A stretch of DNA of 64,000 bases. It comes from Astropecten irregularis (lineage: Eukaryota; Echinodermata; Asteroidea; Paxillosida; Astropectinidae). Where the stretch lies: assembly GCA_963971285.1 (NCBI GenBank), contig OZ020254.1, positions 1,054,001-1,118,000 on the forward strand, read 5' to 3'. This document shows, piece by piece, positions 1 through 12,715 of the stretch (position 1 is its first letter; every line of letters starts with the position of its first letter). Under the pieces are notes generated by a model. The model searched no databases. It saw nothing but the letters and a program-made list of their open reading frames with translations, and was not told the DNA's origin. The position numbers were made by a program, and so were the translations under genes.

Positions 1-74
1 AAGGGTCTTGTCACTTCAGCTTAAGGGCCGTCCATAAAGTACGTACGTGGAGGCCCAGTTACGAATTGCGGTCT

Positions 75-437
75 TTTAAAGGTATAATACATGATTGGTA
101 AAGGTCACAGAACAGCACTCACACTTTGTCTGATCCAGCATGTACATAAAATAATAAACCTGCGAAAATTTGAGCTCAATCGGACATCAAAGTAATAGTG
201 AAATCCCAACTCACTTTGTCTTATAAAACATAAAGAATGGTTTTGATCTTCAGTGACCCCGAAATCAAAACTGTTTTCAGTCTTTGTTTGACCAATTTCT
301 TGATAAATGCACCACTTCAGGCGGAAATATTTGAACGGTATGTTTCTATCAGCACCTTCTTCATACCATGAAAGTTATAGGTAAATCTGTGAACATTTCT
401 GTTTGGGTATGTTACCAATCCTGTACTGTACCTTTAA
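75..437 (-). mobile_element. TTAAAGG miniature inverted-repeat element, subfamily 1 (full)
   Basis: About 360 bp. It starts TTAAAGGTATAATACATGAT and ends CCTGTACTGTACCTTTAA, about 25-bp imperfect inverted ends. The interior is shared with copies at 7,814, 38,960, 45,440, 46,969 and 52,806 and includes the words GATCAAAAC and GGGTATGAAGATGGTGCTGG. No coding capacity, so it must be moved by another element's transposase. The TTAA at the tips could be the target site. Confidence 0.75.
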
Positions 438-1109
438 ATGGTATTGACACAAACCCCACAGTCATGGGCATCGCCAGACAGGGTTTGTAGGTTGAAATTC
501 CCCTTCCCCGTTTAGTCCAGTTGTCGGTACAACTGAAAACCATGTCGCTGCCGATGAACTCAACAGCACCATCATTTAGATTTAAGTAGAGCCCTATCTA
601 TATCTTCTGTCGGATGCTACTACTACATTTTTATCCATCGGTAAAATTGATAGAGAGCCTGGTTACTGCAAAGAGCTCTCCTTCGAAAATGTCAGCGCAA
701 TTTCCTGTAAATTCTCCAAGGGATGAACACTCTTTAGGAAAACATTTTGTCAATCGATGGCCTTCGATCATTCTTGTCGTGATTGCTCATATTTTTTTCC
801 TCTCCACGCTTCAAAACGATCGCCGTCGGTCGTAAATTTGTTTAAGTATGCACTATGCAGCATAGCTCGGAACAGACAGTTATCTAGTGAATATTGGAAT
901 GTTACCCCCAGGGACATCACGTTTGCACATCAATGAAGCACCAGACTGGCCATGGACTTGCCGTTGCCCTTTTTTTTTATAATGCCGCGTGCATTCTTAT
1001 GGCTGTGTTTGGTCATTGGGAAAAGTACGCCTTACTTTGCCGTCAAGCTCGTCGCGCTCGCAGGCATTGCAGTCGTAACGAATTTGCCTTGATGCAAACT
1101 GAATCTGGG

Positions 1110-1229
1110 ATCGATTTCACGAAGCCCTACGATATCGTAACTCGTAATATTGTATCCTCTTGTACGTGAGGCTGCAATGCATCATACGGTCCTACGATTG
1201 ATAGTAAATTACGATGAGTGAAATCGACT
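1110..1229 (+). repeat. Short GTCGATTTCAC-ended inverted-repeat element
   Basis: Starts TCGATTTCACGAAGCCCTAC and ends GAGTGAAATCGA. A second, longer copy is at 15,190-15,337, and a related fragment at 61,436-61,491. The arms contain ATCGTAACT and its complement. Confidence 0.55.
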
Positions 1230-1478
1230 TCTGATGCCCAATGGATTGGCGTCGACAATTTACAGTATTCAACTAGGTATTGTTTATGTAAAAGAAAAAT
1301 TACAGATTTTTGTATAACTATGTTGACAGTTTATGGTTTGCTTTTCTTTAAAAGAAAAAGGTAAAATAAAAAAAGTTATGATTTAGGCATCAAAATTAGA
1401 AATTGCGTTTCTTGTTTTCTTTCAATTCTTATACAAACAGTTTCTTCTACTGACACTGAGACAAATCCCTTCAATCCC

Positions 1479-1818
1479 CTTGGTAAAGGTCATGGGCAGC
1501 ACTCATACTTTGTCTAATCCAGCATGAAATAATACACATGTGAAAATTTGAGCTCAATCGGACATCTGAGTCACGAGAAAACAGCGAAAACCCAACTCAA
1601 TTTTTCTTATAAACATAAAGAATGGTTTTGATCTTACCCCGAGATCAAAACTATTTTCAGTCTTTGTTTGACTAATTTCTGGATAAATACACCATTTTAG
1701 GCGGAACAATTCCAACGGTATGTTTCTACCAGCACCATTTTCATACACTGAAAGTTGTACGTAAATCTGTGAACATTTCTGTTTGGGTAGTTACCAATCC
1801 TGTACTGTACCTTTAAAT
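1479..1818 (-). mobile_element. TTAAAGG element, subfamily 1, truncated at one end
   Basis: Lacks the first terminal repeat but keeps the interior and the end CCTGTACTGTACCTTTAA. About 80-90% like the copy at 75-437 by eye. Confidence 0.7.
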
Positions 1819-2030
1819 AACATTGTTGGCAATTAATTTAACTTTTGAGTTTCTTCAGATTGATTTGCAGCTGAGCCAATGCATCGGGAAATGTATAGCC
1901 TAACTGTGATCTTTAGAAAATGTAACTGGCGCTCAACCGATGTGTCCTATGACCTATCCATGTGTGATAGGGTTCAGTTTGCTGCTGTATATCTTTGCAC
2001 GGTGTAATTTGATAAAGATATACTGACGAT

Positions 2031-2406
2031 TAAAGGTAATATCATACTTTAGGTTTTTGTCAAAGAAATACAGATTAATTTTTATGGGAAAAGAATATAA
2101 ATAAAGATACATGAACAGTCATCTGTGACATTTTAGGCCAATGCGGAGCCCACTTTTTTGAGAAAACAGTGAAAAACGGCCACAGTATTTCTTAAGTCTA
2201 TTCTCTTTTATTTTTGATCTATAAAAGATCAAAAATATTTTTGGTTAATTGGTTTTTACTCTTTTCTGGATAAGTACATCATTTCAGGCAGAAAACGTTT
2301 AAAGGTATGTTTCTACCATCACTACCTTTATACCCTGTAAGTTATAGGTATATCTGTGAAGATTTCTGTTTCGGTATCCTACCAAAGTATGATAGTACCT
2401 TTAATG
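2031..2406 (-). mobile_element. TTAAAGG element, subfamily 2
   Basis: Ends TTAAAGGTAATATCATACTT and AAGTATGATAGTACCTTTAA. It shares the CTGTAAGTTATAGG and CAGGCAG words with subfamily 1, but its terminal 20 bp and part of the interior differ. Other copies are at 4,833, 25,027 (partial) and 15,965 (partial). Confidence 0.7.
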
Positions 2407-2877
2407 GACAGGCCCAGAAATCATAAAGCTGGAAATTACATTGATCTTGAAGGGTGCTGCTAAGTTTATCTGTAGACTTGGACATGGACTCAGACTCAAT
2501 TCCAGACCAAAACTTTCTTTGCAGGTTCCGAAATCTGAATGTAGAAGACCTATGCAAATACTACATGTATATCGTGTTTTTGACGCCGAGTTTTTACTGG
2601 TATTTTAATTAACTTTAGACTATCATGTGACGTTACTATTCGGCATATAATTTTTGGGCATGTCAAATGTTTTCAACTTCTACATAACTGATGATGAATA
2701 CGCAAAACCGGGTACTGTTATTCGTAGAAGCCCCGTGTTATGACATCATGTGACGTCACATTGGATGAATGACGTAGGCGAGATGCCACGGAATGTACGA
2801 TGCTATACTGTACCGTGCGTGCTGCTTGGCGTGCGATATATCTGAAGCTGCCATCAGGACTATGTGCCATTATTTGT

Positions 2878-3024
2878 CTCACCCCAATATCAAAACTGTT
2901 TTTGGTCTTTGGTTGTACTTTTCTTTCTGGGAAAAATACAGCAGGCAGAAAACAAAACTATCTTTATACTCTTTAGAGGGATATCTGTAGGCCTATGGTA
3001 CCATAGTATGATATACCTTTAAAG
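2878..3024 (-). mobile_element. TTAAAGG element, subfamily 2, fragment
   Basis: Keeps the half from TCACCCCAATATCAAAACTG to the end CATAGTATGATATACCTTTA; the other half is missing. Confidence 0.55.
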
Positions 3025-4079
3025 GCAGCGTACAGGATTTGCATAGACCTTCAAAACATTATTGAGTTTGAGACAGAAAATGGACTCAACAGTTCGTAAA
3101 CAGTGCAAACAGTCACCATTTGAAATCTTGGTTCATCAGATGCTGCCGTTTTTCAAGGAAATCAAGATTGAGTGTCTTTTAAAAAGATCGTTCGTCCGAA
3201 CGATTTGAAGGCCGGTGTAACCGTGAAGGATTCGGAGGGGCAAGATTATTTCGGCCGTATTTCTGCTATCGAGATGAACAAAGCGTAAAAAGGTACATGA
3301 AACAATGTCTGTAAGGAAGTTTAAGATCTTCACTTCTATGTAAGTACCAAATTCAGCCAAAACGCACATCTCTGTAAATTCTATATGCTCCCTTTCAGGG
3401 AGAAACAATATATGAGAATAATAATAATTACTTGGTTACATGCGGCTCATTATAAATCATCTTATAAATCATGCGAATAAAACTTTTTGCAAACATTGGC
3501 TGAGTATTAACAGTGTGGTAAGTAATTACGGTCACCTCTCATCAAATATGTTTCATTTGAACCGGCCAAATTGTCCTGACAGGGCTTCATTAGACGCCTA
3601 TAGGGCAACAAACCAAAGTGACAGTCAGACCTGTGGGGGTTTGGCATTTTAATGTTCAACCATGTCATGTAAAGGTTCACCCTGTACCACGATATGGGAA
3701 AGAACCAGATATTTAGTACAACTCGGCAGTCACATTGAAGTACATTGGCAGGCCAGGCAGTACATATTGAGACTGTTGTTATTCTCACCAGTGGTATGCC
3801 ATCATGCCTTTCCTTAAATCGGCTGATTTGCCCCACAACATGGACTTCCAAAATAAACTTCAGATTGGGGCTTTTGAAAGGTGCGAGTTTGACAAAAACT
3901 CGCTGAACTGATTGTAGTTTTAGAGCGCCTAATAAGGCACAGAGTGTCTGAAAATGACTGTATGTGTACTTACAACCAGATTACACTGAGAATTACAATC
4001 ATACAGCAAAACATGACACAAGTCAAAGTCGCTTATTATTACTAAAACAAACCAAGAATTTAAATCAACTTAGAACAAT
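3025..4079. other. Intergenic sequence without recognised feature
   Basis: No ORF with recognisable protein similarity and no clear inverted or tandem repeat. Base composition is like the surrounding intergenic DNA. Confidence 0.5.
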
Positions 4080-4262
4080 GAGTGATAAATTGCTGCAAAC
4101 TGTTCAGCAATTGCCAAAATACTGACCTGAAATAATAATGCCCCAAGTTACGAGAGCTGGACGTTTCGATCATAGCAGGATCTTTCTCAAAGGCAAAACA
4201 TGTGATAGCATTTGAGCCTGCTATAGGATCGAAACGTCAGGCCCTCCTAACTCCAAGCAATC
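4080..4262 (+). repeat. Hairpin element with GACGTTTCGATC arms
   Basis: GACGTTTCGATCATAGCAGG is followed about 60 bp later by its near complement CCTGCTATAGGATCGAAACG. The side sequence CTGCAAACTG...CAATTGCCAAAATACTGACC recurs near 55,870. Related copies are at 12,275, 41,950 and 47,479. Confidence 0.65.
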
Positions 4263-4832
4263 ATTAAAATGGTTATCTATATTACGATCAACAAACACCT
4301 CTTTATGAAGTCGTATTATCATACCCTTTGGAATAAGATATACGTGTATTTGAATGTTCAACTTGAAAACCAAATTTTGTTCGATTTCTGTTTTGGTATA
4401 ATTTTAAAAAGGTAAAACAAAACCAACAATTTTGAAGCGCCCCCATCATCTAAAGGTACAGGGCGCCTTTTAAGTGATCTTACTTAAGCCCAATATTTTC
4501 TGCTCGTATGTTTACTTCATTTGAAGTCTGAATGATTCGGCGTGATGGTGAATTAAACGCGCAACATAATACAGAACATTAATGAACTGTACAAAAGCAT
4601 ATTTTATAGTAATTATGTCTGAGGTATGCAATGCCTCTATAATGCCGATTCGAGGAAGAGGGGAAAATTGGGTTAATACATAAACGTGTCTGATGGGGCC
4701 ATCAATTAATGAAAGTGCAGGGCTAGCCATTTCAAGATTACGATTAATTTTAAGATGAGTTGTCAATATCACCATAGTGATTGGTATTGTGACATCACAC
4801 TCTGCTTAGCAATTATAAGATAGATTCACGAA

Positions 4833-5183
4833 TTAAAGGTGTAGGTAACTGCATACTTTGGTAGCGTACCCAAACCGACATCTTCACAGAAATTACCAAT
4901 AACTTAAAGGGTATCAAGATGGTGATGGTAGAAACATACCATTGTAATTTTTCTGCCTGAAACGCTGCATTTATCCAGAAAAGAGTAAAACCAAAAACCA
5001 AAAACAATTATTTTGATCTCGGGATGAGATCAAAACTTCTATGAATAGATTTGGAAATACCGTGAGTGTTTTCCATGTTTTCTCAAAAAGTGGGCACAAT
5101 ATGGGACTGAACATTTCACAGATGACAGTTACGAATCTGCAATGAATCTGCAATTTATCTGACAAAAAGTTAACCTTAATCGA
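4833..5183 (+). mobile_element. TTAAAGG element, subfamily 2 (full)
   Basis: Starts TTAAAGGTGTAGGTAACTGC and ends ACAAAAAGTTAACCTTAA. The interior contains GGGTATCAAGATGGTGATGG and a GATCTCGGGATGAGATC hairpin. No coding capacity. Confidence 0.65.
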
Positions 5184-7059
5184 CCACATGGTCTCACAGC
5201 CGTAAAGAGTAAAATACGCGGCACTCACGATGATAAAATATCACGACTGTTTTTGAAGATTGGTAGCGTGATTGAGGGCAATTAAAGCGCCACCAGTGGC
5301 GGTATAAGCCCACGCACCAGCGTGGTATAACACATTTTGTATTCCTTCATTTTACGGTACTGAAATAATTACCCTCCCATATCTCTGATGATCGCGACAT
5401 GTCGTGAATCTGTACAGGAATTATTCTCGGAATTTGTTTCGAGGGGAAGAAGGCCTGGAAGGGGGGCAGAGGGGGATATAAGGTGGAGAGACAAGAGGAA
5501 GCGGCTGTTGTGCCACATGTATGGGTGTATTACCGATGGCGGTGATTAGGTATTTAATGAATGTCCATCTGCCCATCACACAGACAATGAAGGGACATAT
5601 GCTATCCGAAAAATTGAATTTATTCCGGCCTTGGCCGTGACAAGAATATAATATATTTATTTGTTTTCCTTTGTGGCTTCAGCTATTCGGTGTGTCTGAA
5701 CAGTTCAAGAGAAGTTTTTATGTGTCTGGAGAGTATCTGAGAGACGGACACAAAATGAGAAATCAAATTTCAAAATGATCGTAACTGGCTATTTGACTCT
5801 TTTGTAATTATAATTGTAGGGTACATTACATCATTGATCATATTGTTTTATTTGTTTGTTTGTTTGTGTTTTTGTTGATCATTGCCCAATTGTTGTTTGT
5901 TGTTGTTGCTGTTGTGATGAGTTTCACAAATGGAGGAAAATTGCCCTGAAATCGTGCGAACATTCACTGACAAATTATACTTAAGAAATTTCTATTAATG
6001 GCTTAAAAATTCAATGGTATACGTTAAGGAACGCCACGAGCTGCTGTATCAAACAGGAATGACCCGAAATATTAAAAAAGTTCAAGAATAGGTCTTGATT
6101 GCAATTTTTCATCATCAGAGATTTGACATTTGTAAACAGCAGAAATGCACTCGGCCTACTCATTAAATTAACTTGCAATAGAAATAAAGTATGAGCTCTG
6201 ATGTGACGTCACACATACTATAATTTATCGAGTCAACATACTGAAAATAACAAATTTTCGACTTTGGTTCAAGTCCAAATGAATCAATTTTGATTGTTTC
6301 ACACTGGGGCATTCTGCAATACATAACCCAAATGGATTATGCAGCATGATATGCATCAATTATATAGAAACCATCTGCAGCGGAAACAAAACACGAAGTC
6401 AACGAGGAATGATTTCTGTAGACTACGAAGTCCATATAAGGTAATTTGGGTATACACCAATGCATGGTATAGCGGTTACATCGGGTGTAAGTAGAACATC
6501 AATCATAATACCATGGAGGTAGTCACGTTTATTGCTTGTCCTTATCATGATAGCAAGGCCGAGTCTAGACGATAGGTATCTCCATGGACTATTTTTTACA
6601 ATCATTATGTTGTCTGGAGGCATCCATGCACTTTCTCCTTCTTTCTCTGATTGTGTGGGTGAAGGGGTAACAGCGATTGACTCACAGCGGGACGTTTAAA
6701 CTGTTAAACTAAAAGTCATGATTCGCATAAGACATTAGCCGTATCACACAAACATACACACCCAATCTAAAACATGTAAAATTGTCAGAATTTTGGTGAC
6801 AAAATCTTATTTCCCAGATGGCCTACTTTGTCTTACTTGCCTTAAACCTGACCCAAAATTGTCTATTGGAACATTTCAACAACGACGTAGGCAAACAAGC
6901 CTCTAGCTACTATCATTATGGTTTAGAATGCATATCAAATGTTGGCAAATGTCTTTGTACAGGCTGTTTAGATAGCAAGAGTATATAGGCCTCGGCCTTA
7001 TAGGAATCGTATATTAGACAGGGCATTTACGCCAGTAATTTTGAGGGACCCTTAAATGA
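5184..7059. other. Intergenic sequence without recognised gene
   Basis: Contains a TTGTTTGTTTG/TTGTTGTTG simple repeat near 5,840-5,915 and otherwise unique-looking AT-rich DNA. Open frames are short and show no codon bias or family resemblance. Confidence 0.5.
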
Positions 7060-7198
7060 AACGAAATGACTGGGCCACATGACGAAGGCGAAGAAAAGCC
7101 CCAGCTAGCTGTGCCATGTATCCCAAACCCCTCATGTCATTTAAAATGGCTGTAGCAAAATAAATCCCAAGCCTCGCCTCAAGCCTCATTTCGTAAAG
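7060..7198 (+). repeat. Fragment of GGGCCTTTACGAAA element
   Basis: Shares GACTGGGCCACATGACGAAG and the end GCCTCATTTCGTAAAG with the longer copies at 14,130-14,348 and 19,140-19,354. Confidence 0.5.
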
Positions 7199-7813
7199 TG
7201 TAGTGCTAAGACGACAGTCAACCAAAATGCGGTTATTATCTCCTCATCAACATCATTTAATTTCACTGTCTCAAGCAGTATCTTGGTCTGCATCTTATCA
7301 ACCTCGTTTCCCCGGTCCATCGTCACGAGTCCATGAAGTTTTGTTTTCCAACATTGATGGGTTCACCTACAAAGGTCTGTATACACTGACGGTCTTACCG
7401 ATGATCGGGAGTCGGTTTACCGGGTTTTGCCATTTGACGAGGCCTGAATGTAATTAGCCAGTGACGGCGGGAATGTTTGGCTTTTTGCCGGTGCTCTTTC
7501 TCTCTACAGCTCTCTGCACCGGTAAATTCCGCACCGATCCCCCAGAAACAAACTCAGTGGCATTTCTGGGGTGTGAAATATGGGGGAGAGACGATCGCCC
7601 TGAGAAAGATCTGCCCCCTATAGCCTACAAAATACGTGAGAGTGTGGCTGCTCCGGCAGTGTAATGAAAAACATAAGAGAGGAAAACACGTCCATCTGAT
7701 GCCGATTTGGAAAACACACATCAGACAAAACATTTATGTGGATGTCATTGCGTGACTTTGAGATCAACAACCGTGACCTGAGGTACCAAATAGAGATCTG
7801 TAAGAAATCTCTG

Positions 7814-8176
7814 TTAAAGGTACAGTACAGGCAGATTGGTAATACACAACCAGAAATGTTCCAAGATTTACGTATAACCTTTAGGGTATGAAGATGGTGC
7901 TGTTAGAAAAAAAACCCGATAAAATATTTCCGCCTGAAATGGTGTATTTATACAGAAATTAGTCAAACAAAGACCGAAAACAGTTTTGATCTCGGGGTAA
8001 GACCATGCACGTTTTCCGTTAAGAAAAAACGAGTCGGGTTTTCGCTATTTTCTCGTGACTCAGATGTCCAATTGAGCTCAATATTAATGTTTTACAGGTT
8101 TATCATTTCATGTACATGTACATGCTGAATCAGACAAAGTATGTACTTTAATACCAATCGTGTATTATACCTTTAA
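7814..8176 (+). mobile_element. TTAAAGG element, subfamily 1 (full)
   Basis: Starts TTAAAGGTACAGTACAGG and ends GTATTATACCTTTAA. Opposite orientation to the copy at 75-437. Confidence 0.75.
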
Positions 8177-8589
8177 AGCCGAGCACTCTAACAAGTTATG
8201 GATTTGTATGGTGTGCGGTCTAATGATGAGAAAGACGTTTTAGAAATGAGAATCAGCAAAATCTAATCCAATATTCGGTTAAAGTATCACGACAATTTAA
8301 AAGTTACATTGAGTAGAATCCCATACATTTCTCCTACAAAACGTTAACAAGAATTGAGAGCCTAATTTTCAGGTCACATTTTCGCTCAAATGTATTTAAG
8401 CAATAGAATTACCGCTGATGTAGGCCAGTTAAGTTTTACATCGCTAGCACAAGTCAGCTGAGTCGATATTGCCATGATTACCAATAAAACGCAGAAGGTC
8501 AAGTCTTTAATGCAATAAAATCACTTCGTCTAGGACTGGTGATCGTGAAAGTGGTATAGTGCAAGAGTAACCTTTACAGAAATGCCATG

Positions 8590-8955
8590 GTTTTTATGAT
8601 AGCGATGCTAGCGAGTGGGCGAGGGGCTCGCCACGGTGCAGGCCGGTCGTGCATTCCTCGCTCTGCGGTGGCTTGCTCTTCGGTCGTCGAGGGATGTTTT
8701 CTCAGACAATGACCGGTGCGCTCGATCGTAGGCCTTTACGTTCCTCGACTGGGATTGATGATGTCAAGACCAGTTTCGAGAGGCTGTAAAAACGTTTCGG
8801 ATGGGGTTAGCGTGTGCCGTTATGCGGGGTCGTTGACCGTGTTCTCGCGGCCTGTCGAACGCCGTACAGACTAGGCGATCGTCCGGTGGGTCATGATGGG
8901 CCGTTCAGGCGGCAGCGTGTGTCGCCGAGGTTCCGGTCGATTCCGGCAGAACAAA
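8590..8955. other. CpG-rich, GC-rich island of unknown role
   Basis: About 365 bp with about 58% GC and dense CpG (for example CGCTCGATCGTAGGCC and GGCGATCGTCCGGTGGG), inside DNA that is about 40% GC. There is no long ORF and no match to rRNA or tRNA that I recognise. It could be a promoter-like unmethylated island, an old insert, or a repeat from a GC-rich source. Confidence 0.5.
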
Positions 8956-9884
8956 TTTATCTTATGTCTTGCCAAGACGATAAGGCATGATGTAAAACTT
9001 TAATTATAAGACGTGATGTCTGCGTCTTTGTAGTGTCATTCTGAACCGGGTATACAGTCTCTTTATACTGACAAGTGACAACATTTTCGATATTGCCGTT
9101 GCTGTTGCAGTCAATATAGGCCTACATTATAAGTTAACAACTGACATCATTAACAAGAAAACGCGGCAGGAACGAAGCAATTATTTCACAAAGAGTGATT
9201 TGCTCAAAGAAGAAACCATCAATGCACTGGCTGGACCCAAACCCCAAACTCGGCATACTACAATCCAAAACTGCCAAACGATTTATTAGCCTGCGTTACT
9301 TAAATAGGCCATTGTGAAAAGAGAAGAAAAAACGAAGATGTTTAATTACAGCTTTCGTCCTGCTTGATTAAGAATGAGGACAAAATATTGCACAACTTGA
9401 GCACGAATCTTTCACGAAAGACACTTGCTCAATTATAAGTTATAAGAAACTGTCAAAAATGATTTCTCACGCTTGTCGTCTGTCAGCTCCGAATCACCGA
9501 ATGTTTCTCATCCAAAAGAGAGAATTGAAACTCCACATGTGTCACTTTTTGACATTGAGTGTCACATTCTGCTGTCACAAGCTGAGATTCACAGGTAGTG
9601 GTCTCTGGAATGGCGGCCATCTTGTAACCAAGGATCACCCAGCGCACGCGCAGTGCGGTTGAACTGGTTCATGCGGTAAAACTTGTTTACCACAAAATCA
9701 GGTCATTTCAATGTGAATTGCCTTTGACAAGTACAACTCCTCATCAAAGGATCATGAAGACCACACATTTGTCATAATTAGTCTCGAGTGTCAGAATCAC
9801 TTAGGCCTATACAATGTGCAAAGATATGTTTCAAATAGCTAGAAGTGACAATGTATCATTATGTTTAACATTACACTGACCATA
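8956..9884. other. Intergenic sequence without recognised feature
   Basis: AT-rich, with short reading frames only. No repeat was recognised in this stretch. Confidence 0.45.
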
Positions 9885-10020
9885 ATCTGCAAATTAGGCT
9901 TGCCCTTCACCGACGTGCATGAACACTGTATACTCAGTGCTTGTTGAGTGCACATGAAAAAAAAATCACGCGCTGGCTCAGGTGCGGATTCGAACCCACG
10001 ACCTCCTGCTGACCTCATCT
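9885..10020 (-). repeat. tRNA-derived repeat, half copy
   Basis: Contains GCTCAGGTGCGGATTCGAAC, the complement of a tRNA B box and T arm, preceded by the tail GCAAATTAGGCTTGCCCTTC. The same tail and tRNA part form both arms of the palindrome at 57,998-58,385, and the tail recurs at 41,011-41,088. Confidence 0.65.
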
Positions 10021-11237
10021 GTTCTTTCCTCTACATGTATATGGCTACACACAATGAACGAACGGAAGTGTTTTTGCTAAGCGTTTCCTCGGGTTCTTAG
10101 CCAATTTTGTGAAACCCTTTTGAAAGGTTTTAGAGCTTATCTATTAGATAAAAATCAAATTTTCCAAGTTAATACTTACTTCAGTCGAGTAAATAATTAT
10201 GAACTTACTATAGAAATGTTCACTGTTTGGCCGGTGTTTCGCTGCTATGTAGATTTCGAGCCCAACACAAGATGCATGAACTTTCGATTAAAAAACTCCA
10301 GAACAGAACTTCTATAAAAGGAACAAAAGATTACATATGTAATTTAGGAAAAAAAAAATCAGTGTGCGAACTATGATTTTCTATGAGAAAGAACAATCCG
10401 TGGACGTGTGTATACGTCCTCACAGAGGATCGTGTGTTATGTGGACATTCTTTGTCCTGAGTTCCACAGTGGTCCACGTATAGGCTTACGCAAGGTTTGT
10501 TCTCACACGCTCGCAGCAAAACAAAACTCGGGTACAATTGGTGCCCAACTCTTTATATATAATGCCAACATTTTGTAGTGACTATTATCTTTCTCTCGTT
10601 CAAAAGAATCCCTGCCTTAAAAAAAATTATGAACAGAACTTATCTTTAATGCTAATAAGAGAACAGACCACTGCCGCGCCGTCTTCTCTGTTTTCTTTTC
10701 AGTTCTTCTTTTTTTTCTGCCAGGAAATTGTCAGCATTCCTGGTAATCCCTGTGAAACATACAGTCAGACTGCAAATCACATTTTTGTGGCATTAACATT
10801 AATTTTATGATTAATACATAGGTCCACGTATAATATATACAGCAGATGTTTTTGTGTGCTTTGTAATTTAGATATGCAACACCGCGCGCTTTTGGCTCTA
10901 GCCTATACAATGATTGTACAGGCTGAAAAAATTGTTAATTATTTTTAGTCTGTTGATACGGCTGCCCATATGGTACATGGAGGTTGGCATGTGAACTGGT
11001 GTAAAATGCATGCAGACAATATTTCCAGGAAAACAACTTGACGTTTCGTGTTCGAAGAGGCTAATATATTATTTGTTTGTGGTAATTGTAATAAAATAAA
11101 TCTCACAAATAATATGAAGGCCATGTCCACTCGTGCAAATCATTACCAAGGGTGAGTTAAAAAGCGGGACCAAACTTTGCATAGTATCAAAATCAGACTG
11201 GGATAAAAGGGTCTGTTTTCCACATTTTTACGTGGTC
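10021..11237. other. Intergenic sequence upstream of the tRNA gene
   Basis: No recognised gene. The open frames on each strand here are short, AT-rich and unlike known families. Confidence 0.45.
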
Positions 11238-11309
11238 GGGGGTATAGCTCAGTGGTAGAGCATTCGACTGCAGATCGAGAGGTCCCTGGTTCAAATCCGG
11301 GTGCCCCCT
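11238..11309 (+). tRNA. tRNA-Cys (GCA)
   Basis: 72 nt. The acceptor stem GGGGGTA pairs with TGCCCCC. The A box is TAGCTCAGTGGT, the anticodon loop CTGCAGA gives anticodon GCA, and the B box is GGTTCAAATCC. The discriminator base is T. A run of T (from about 11,316) supplies a Pol III terminator. Stems are intact and there is no intron, so it is probably a functional gene, unlike the tRNA-like repeats elsewhere in the window. Confidence 0.93.
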
Positions 11310-11448
11310 GTGAATGTTTTTTTTTTCTGCTAAAACCTTTGCGGTTCAAACTCAAGTTGATGGAGATTGTTGCCACATAAAATCATATTTAGGTGATTGT
11401 TGTCTTTTGTTTGATATGGGATGGACAATATGGGATGAAATGTTCCAG

Positions 11449-11668
11449 ACCGATCCAAGGGCACAATGTACTGTCCGCCATTACTGCGGTGTCCTCGTCT
11501 GCCTTTTTTCCGGCAACAAAAGAATTTACACTCCGCCGCACTCTATATTGGGTGTAAGTCCCATGATTAGGGGATATTCACCCTAAATAAATTCCTTTGT
11601 TGCCGGACAAAAAAGGACGGGGACACCGCAGTAATGGCGGACAGTATATATCGAGCCATCGGATCGGT
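11449..11668 (+). repeat. Palindromic element with TGTCCGCCATTACTGCGG arms
   Basis: ACTGTCCGCCATTACTGCGG and TTTTCCGGCAACAAA are mirrored by TTTGTTGCCGGACAAAA and CCGCAGTAATGGCGGACAGT, giving arms of about 55-60 bp around a 60-bp centre. The tips are CCGATCC and GGATCGG. A decayed relative containing CACCGCAGTAATGGCGGA is near 14,860-14,990. Confidence 0.75.
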
Positions 11669-11820
11669 GTATGCAGCCGACATTGCTTGCTCACACAATA
11701 TACATTTTATCAATCGGCCATTTTGTTTCAAAACTCTGAAGTTGTCTCAATTCACTAACTATAGCCAAAAGTGACACTACACAGTCATGATCCTACAATA
11801 ATTTATTTGCCATTAACACC

Positions 11821-12042
11821 ATGATCACCAAGTCTTTATTTATAAACCTACATTCGCCTACCAACCGTGCCATCCCCCCCATCCCCAAAACAGAGAGACA
11901 ACCGCTGCCTCGCCGGGTACCACCTCCTCCCAAAGCCGTCATGACTTCCCCGATGACGGTCAAAGTAAACGCCGACGATAAATTCTCACGAGTATCGCGC
12001 CCTGGAACGCCAAGAGTGTCTGACCTCCTAGGGTACGGATGA
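11821..12042. other. GC-rich fragment open on both strands, possible decayed coding or antisense sequence
   Basis: The plus strand reads IPPIPKTERQPLPRRVPPPP and FSRVSRPGTPRVSDLLGYG. The minus strand is also open through a Gly-rich stretch (VIGEVMTALGGGGTRRGSG), and AATAAA lies on the minus strand at 11,840-11,835. GC content is well above the neighbours. No splice sites tie it to a gene. It could be a retroposed fragment. Confidence 0.3.
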
Positions 12043-12274
12043 AGTTTCCAGACGAGGATGTTCTTTTCAAGAAATTGGGCTAATCTATTTGTTCTCTCTG
12101 ATAGTGACTAGGGAGCCGAATCCAGGGTAATTAAGATGTCTCTAGCGAGTTCCGGTTGCTCTCTTTACACAACATATGGTTTCGTTTTTAACCTCTTTTT
12201 AACACATTGAAAGTTGCCGGCAGCTCAAGTTACAAAGCATGGCAACCCAGATTTATGAAAATGAGAATAAACAA

Positions 12275-12440
12275 CGGGCGTTTCGATTATAACAGGATCT
12301 TTTTCAGGGGCTTACTTCTTTTTAGTATTTGAGGAAGATCCTGCTAGGACCGAAACATCAGGTCATCCAATTACTTCTGAGCATTATAATTTCAGATCAT
12401 CATTTTGGTTGATGAGCATTTCGCAACAGTTTATAACTTG
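12275..12440 (+). repeat. Hairpin element with CGTTTCGAT arms
   Basis: GGGCGTTTCGATTATAACAG pairs with CCTGCTAGGACCGAAACATC, followed by the tail GCATTATAATTTCAGATCATC. Same family as 4,080-4,262. Confidence 0.65.
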
Positions 12441-12715
12441 TATTGTCACAAGTCATGTATGATCATTTAAAAGTTCCATAGAAGTCCCAGTGTAATCTCA
12501 CTATCATTTAAAAGAAAAACGGCCAACTTGAGTTTGCCTGATACGTCTCCGAGATGTTAGCAAATTTGCAGATTGCAAGATGGAAATTTGGTTACGTTGA
12601 CATGCTTTTTAAAAAGTATTTTGCAGGATCCAGTGTGAATGTATTATACTATATAGGGCAAACTGACTTCACTATTGTGATCGTACGTATATATATCCAA
12701 CACTTAAACTTACCG

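Noticed and set aside
614..1169. Two consecutive plus-strand frames near the window start
   Set aside because: No family resemblance, no splice context, and the second overlaps an inverted-repeat element.
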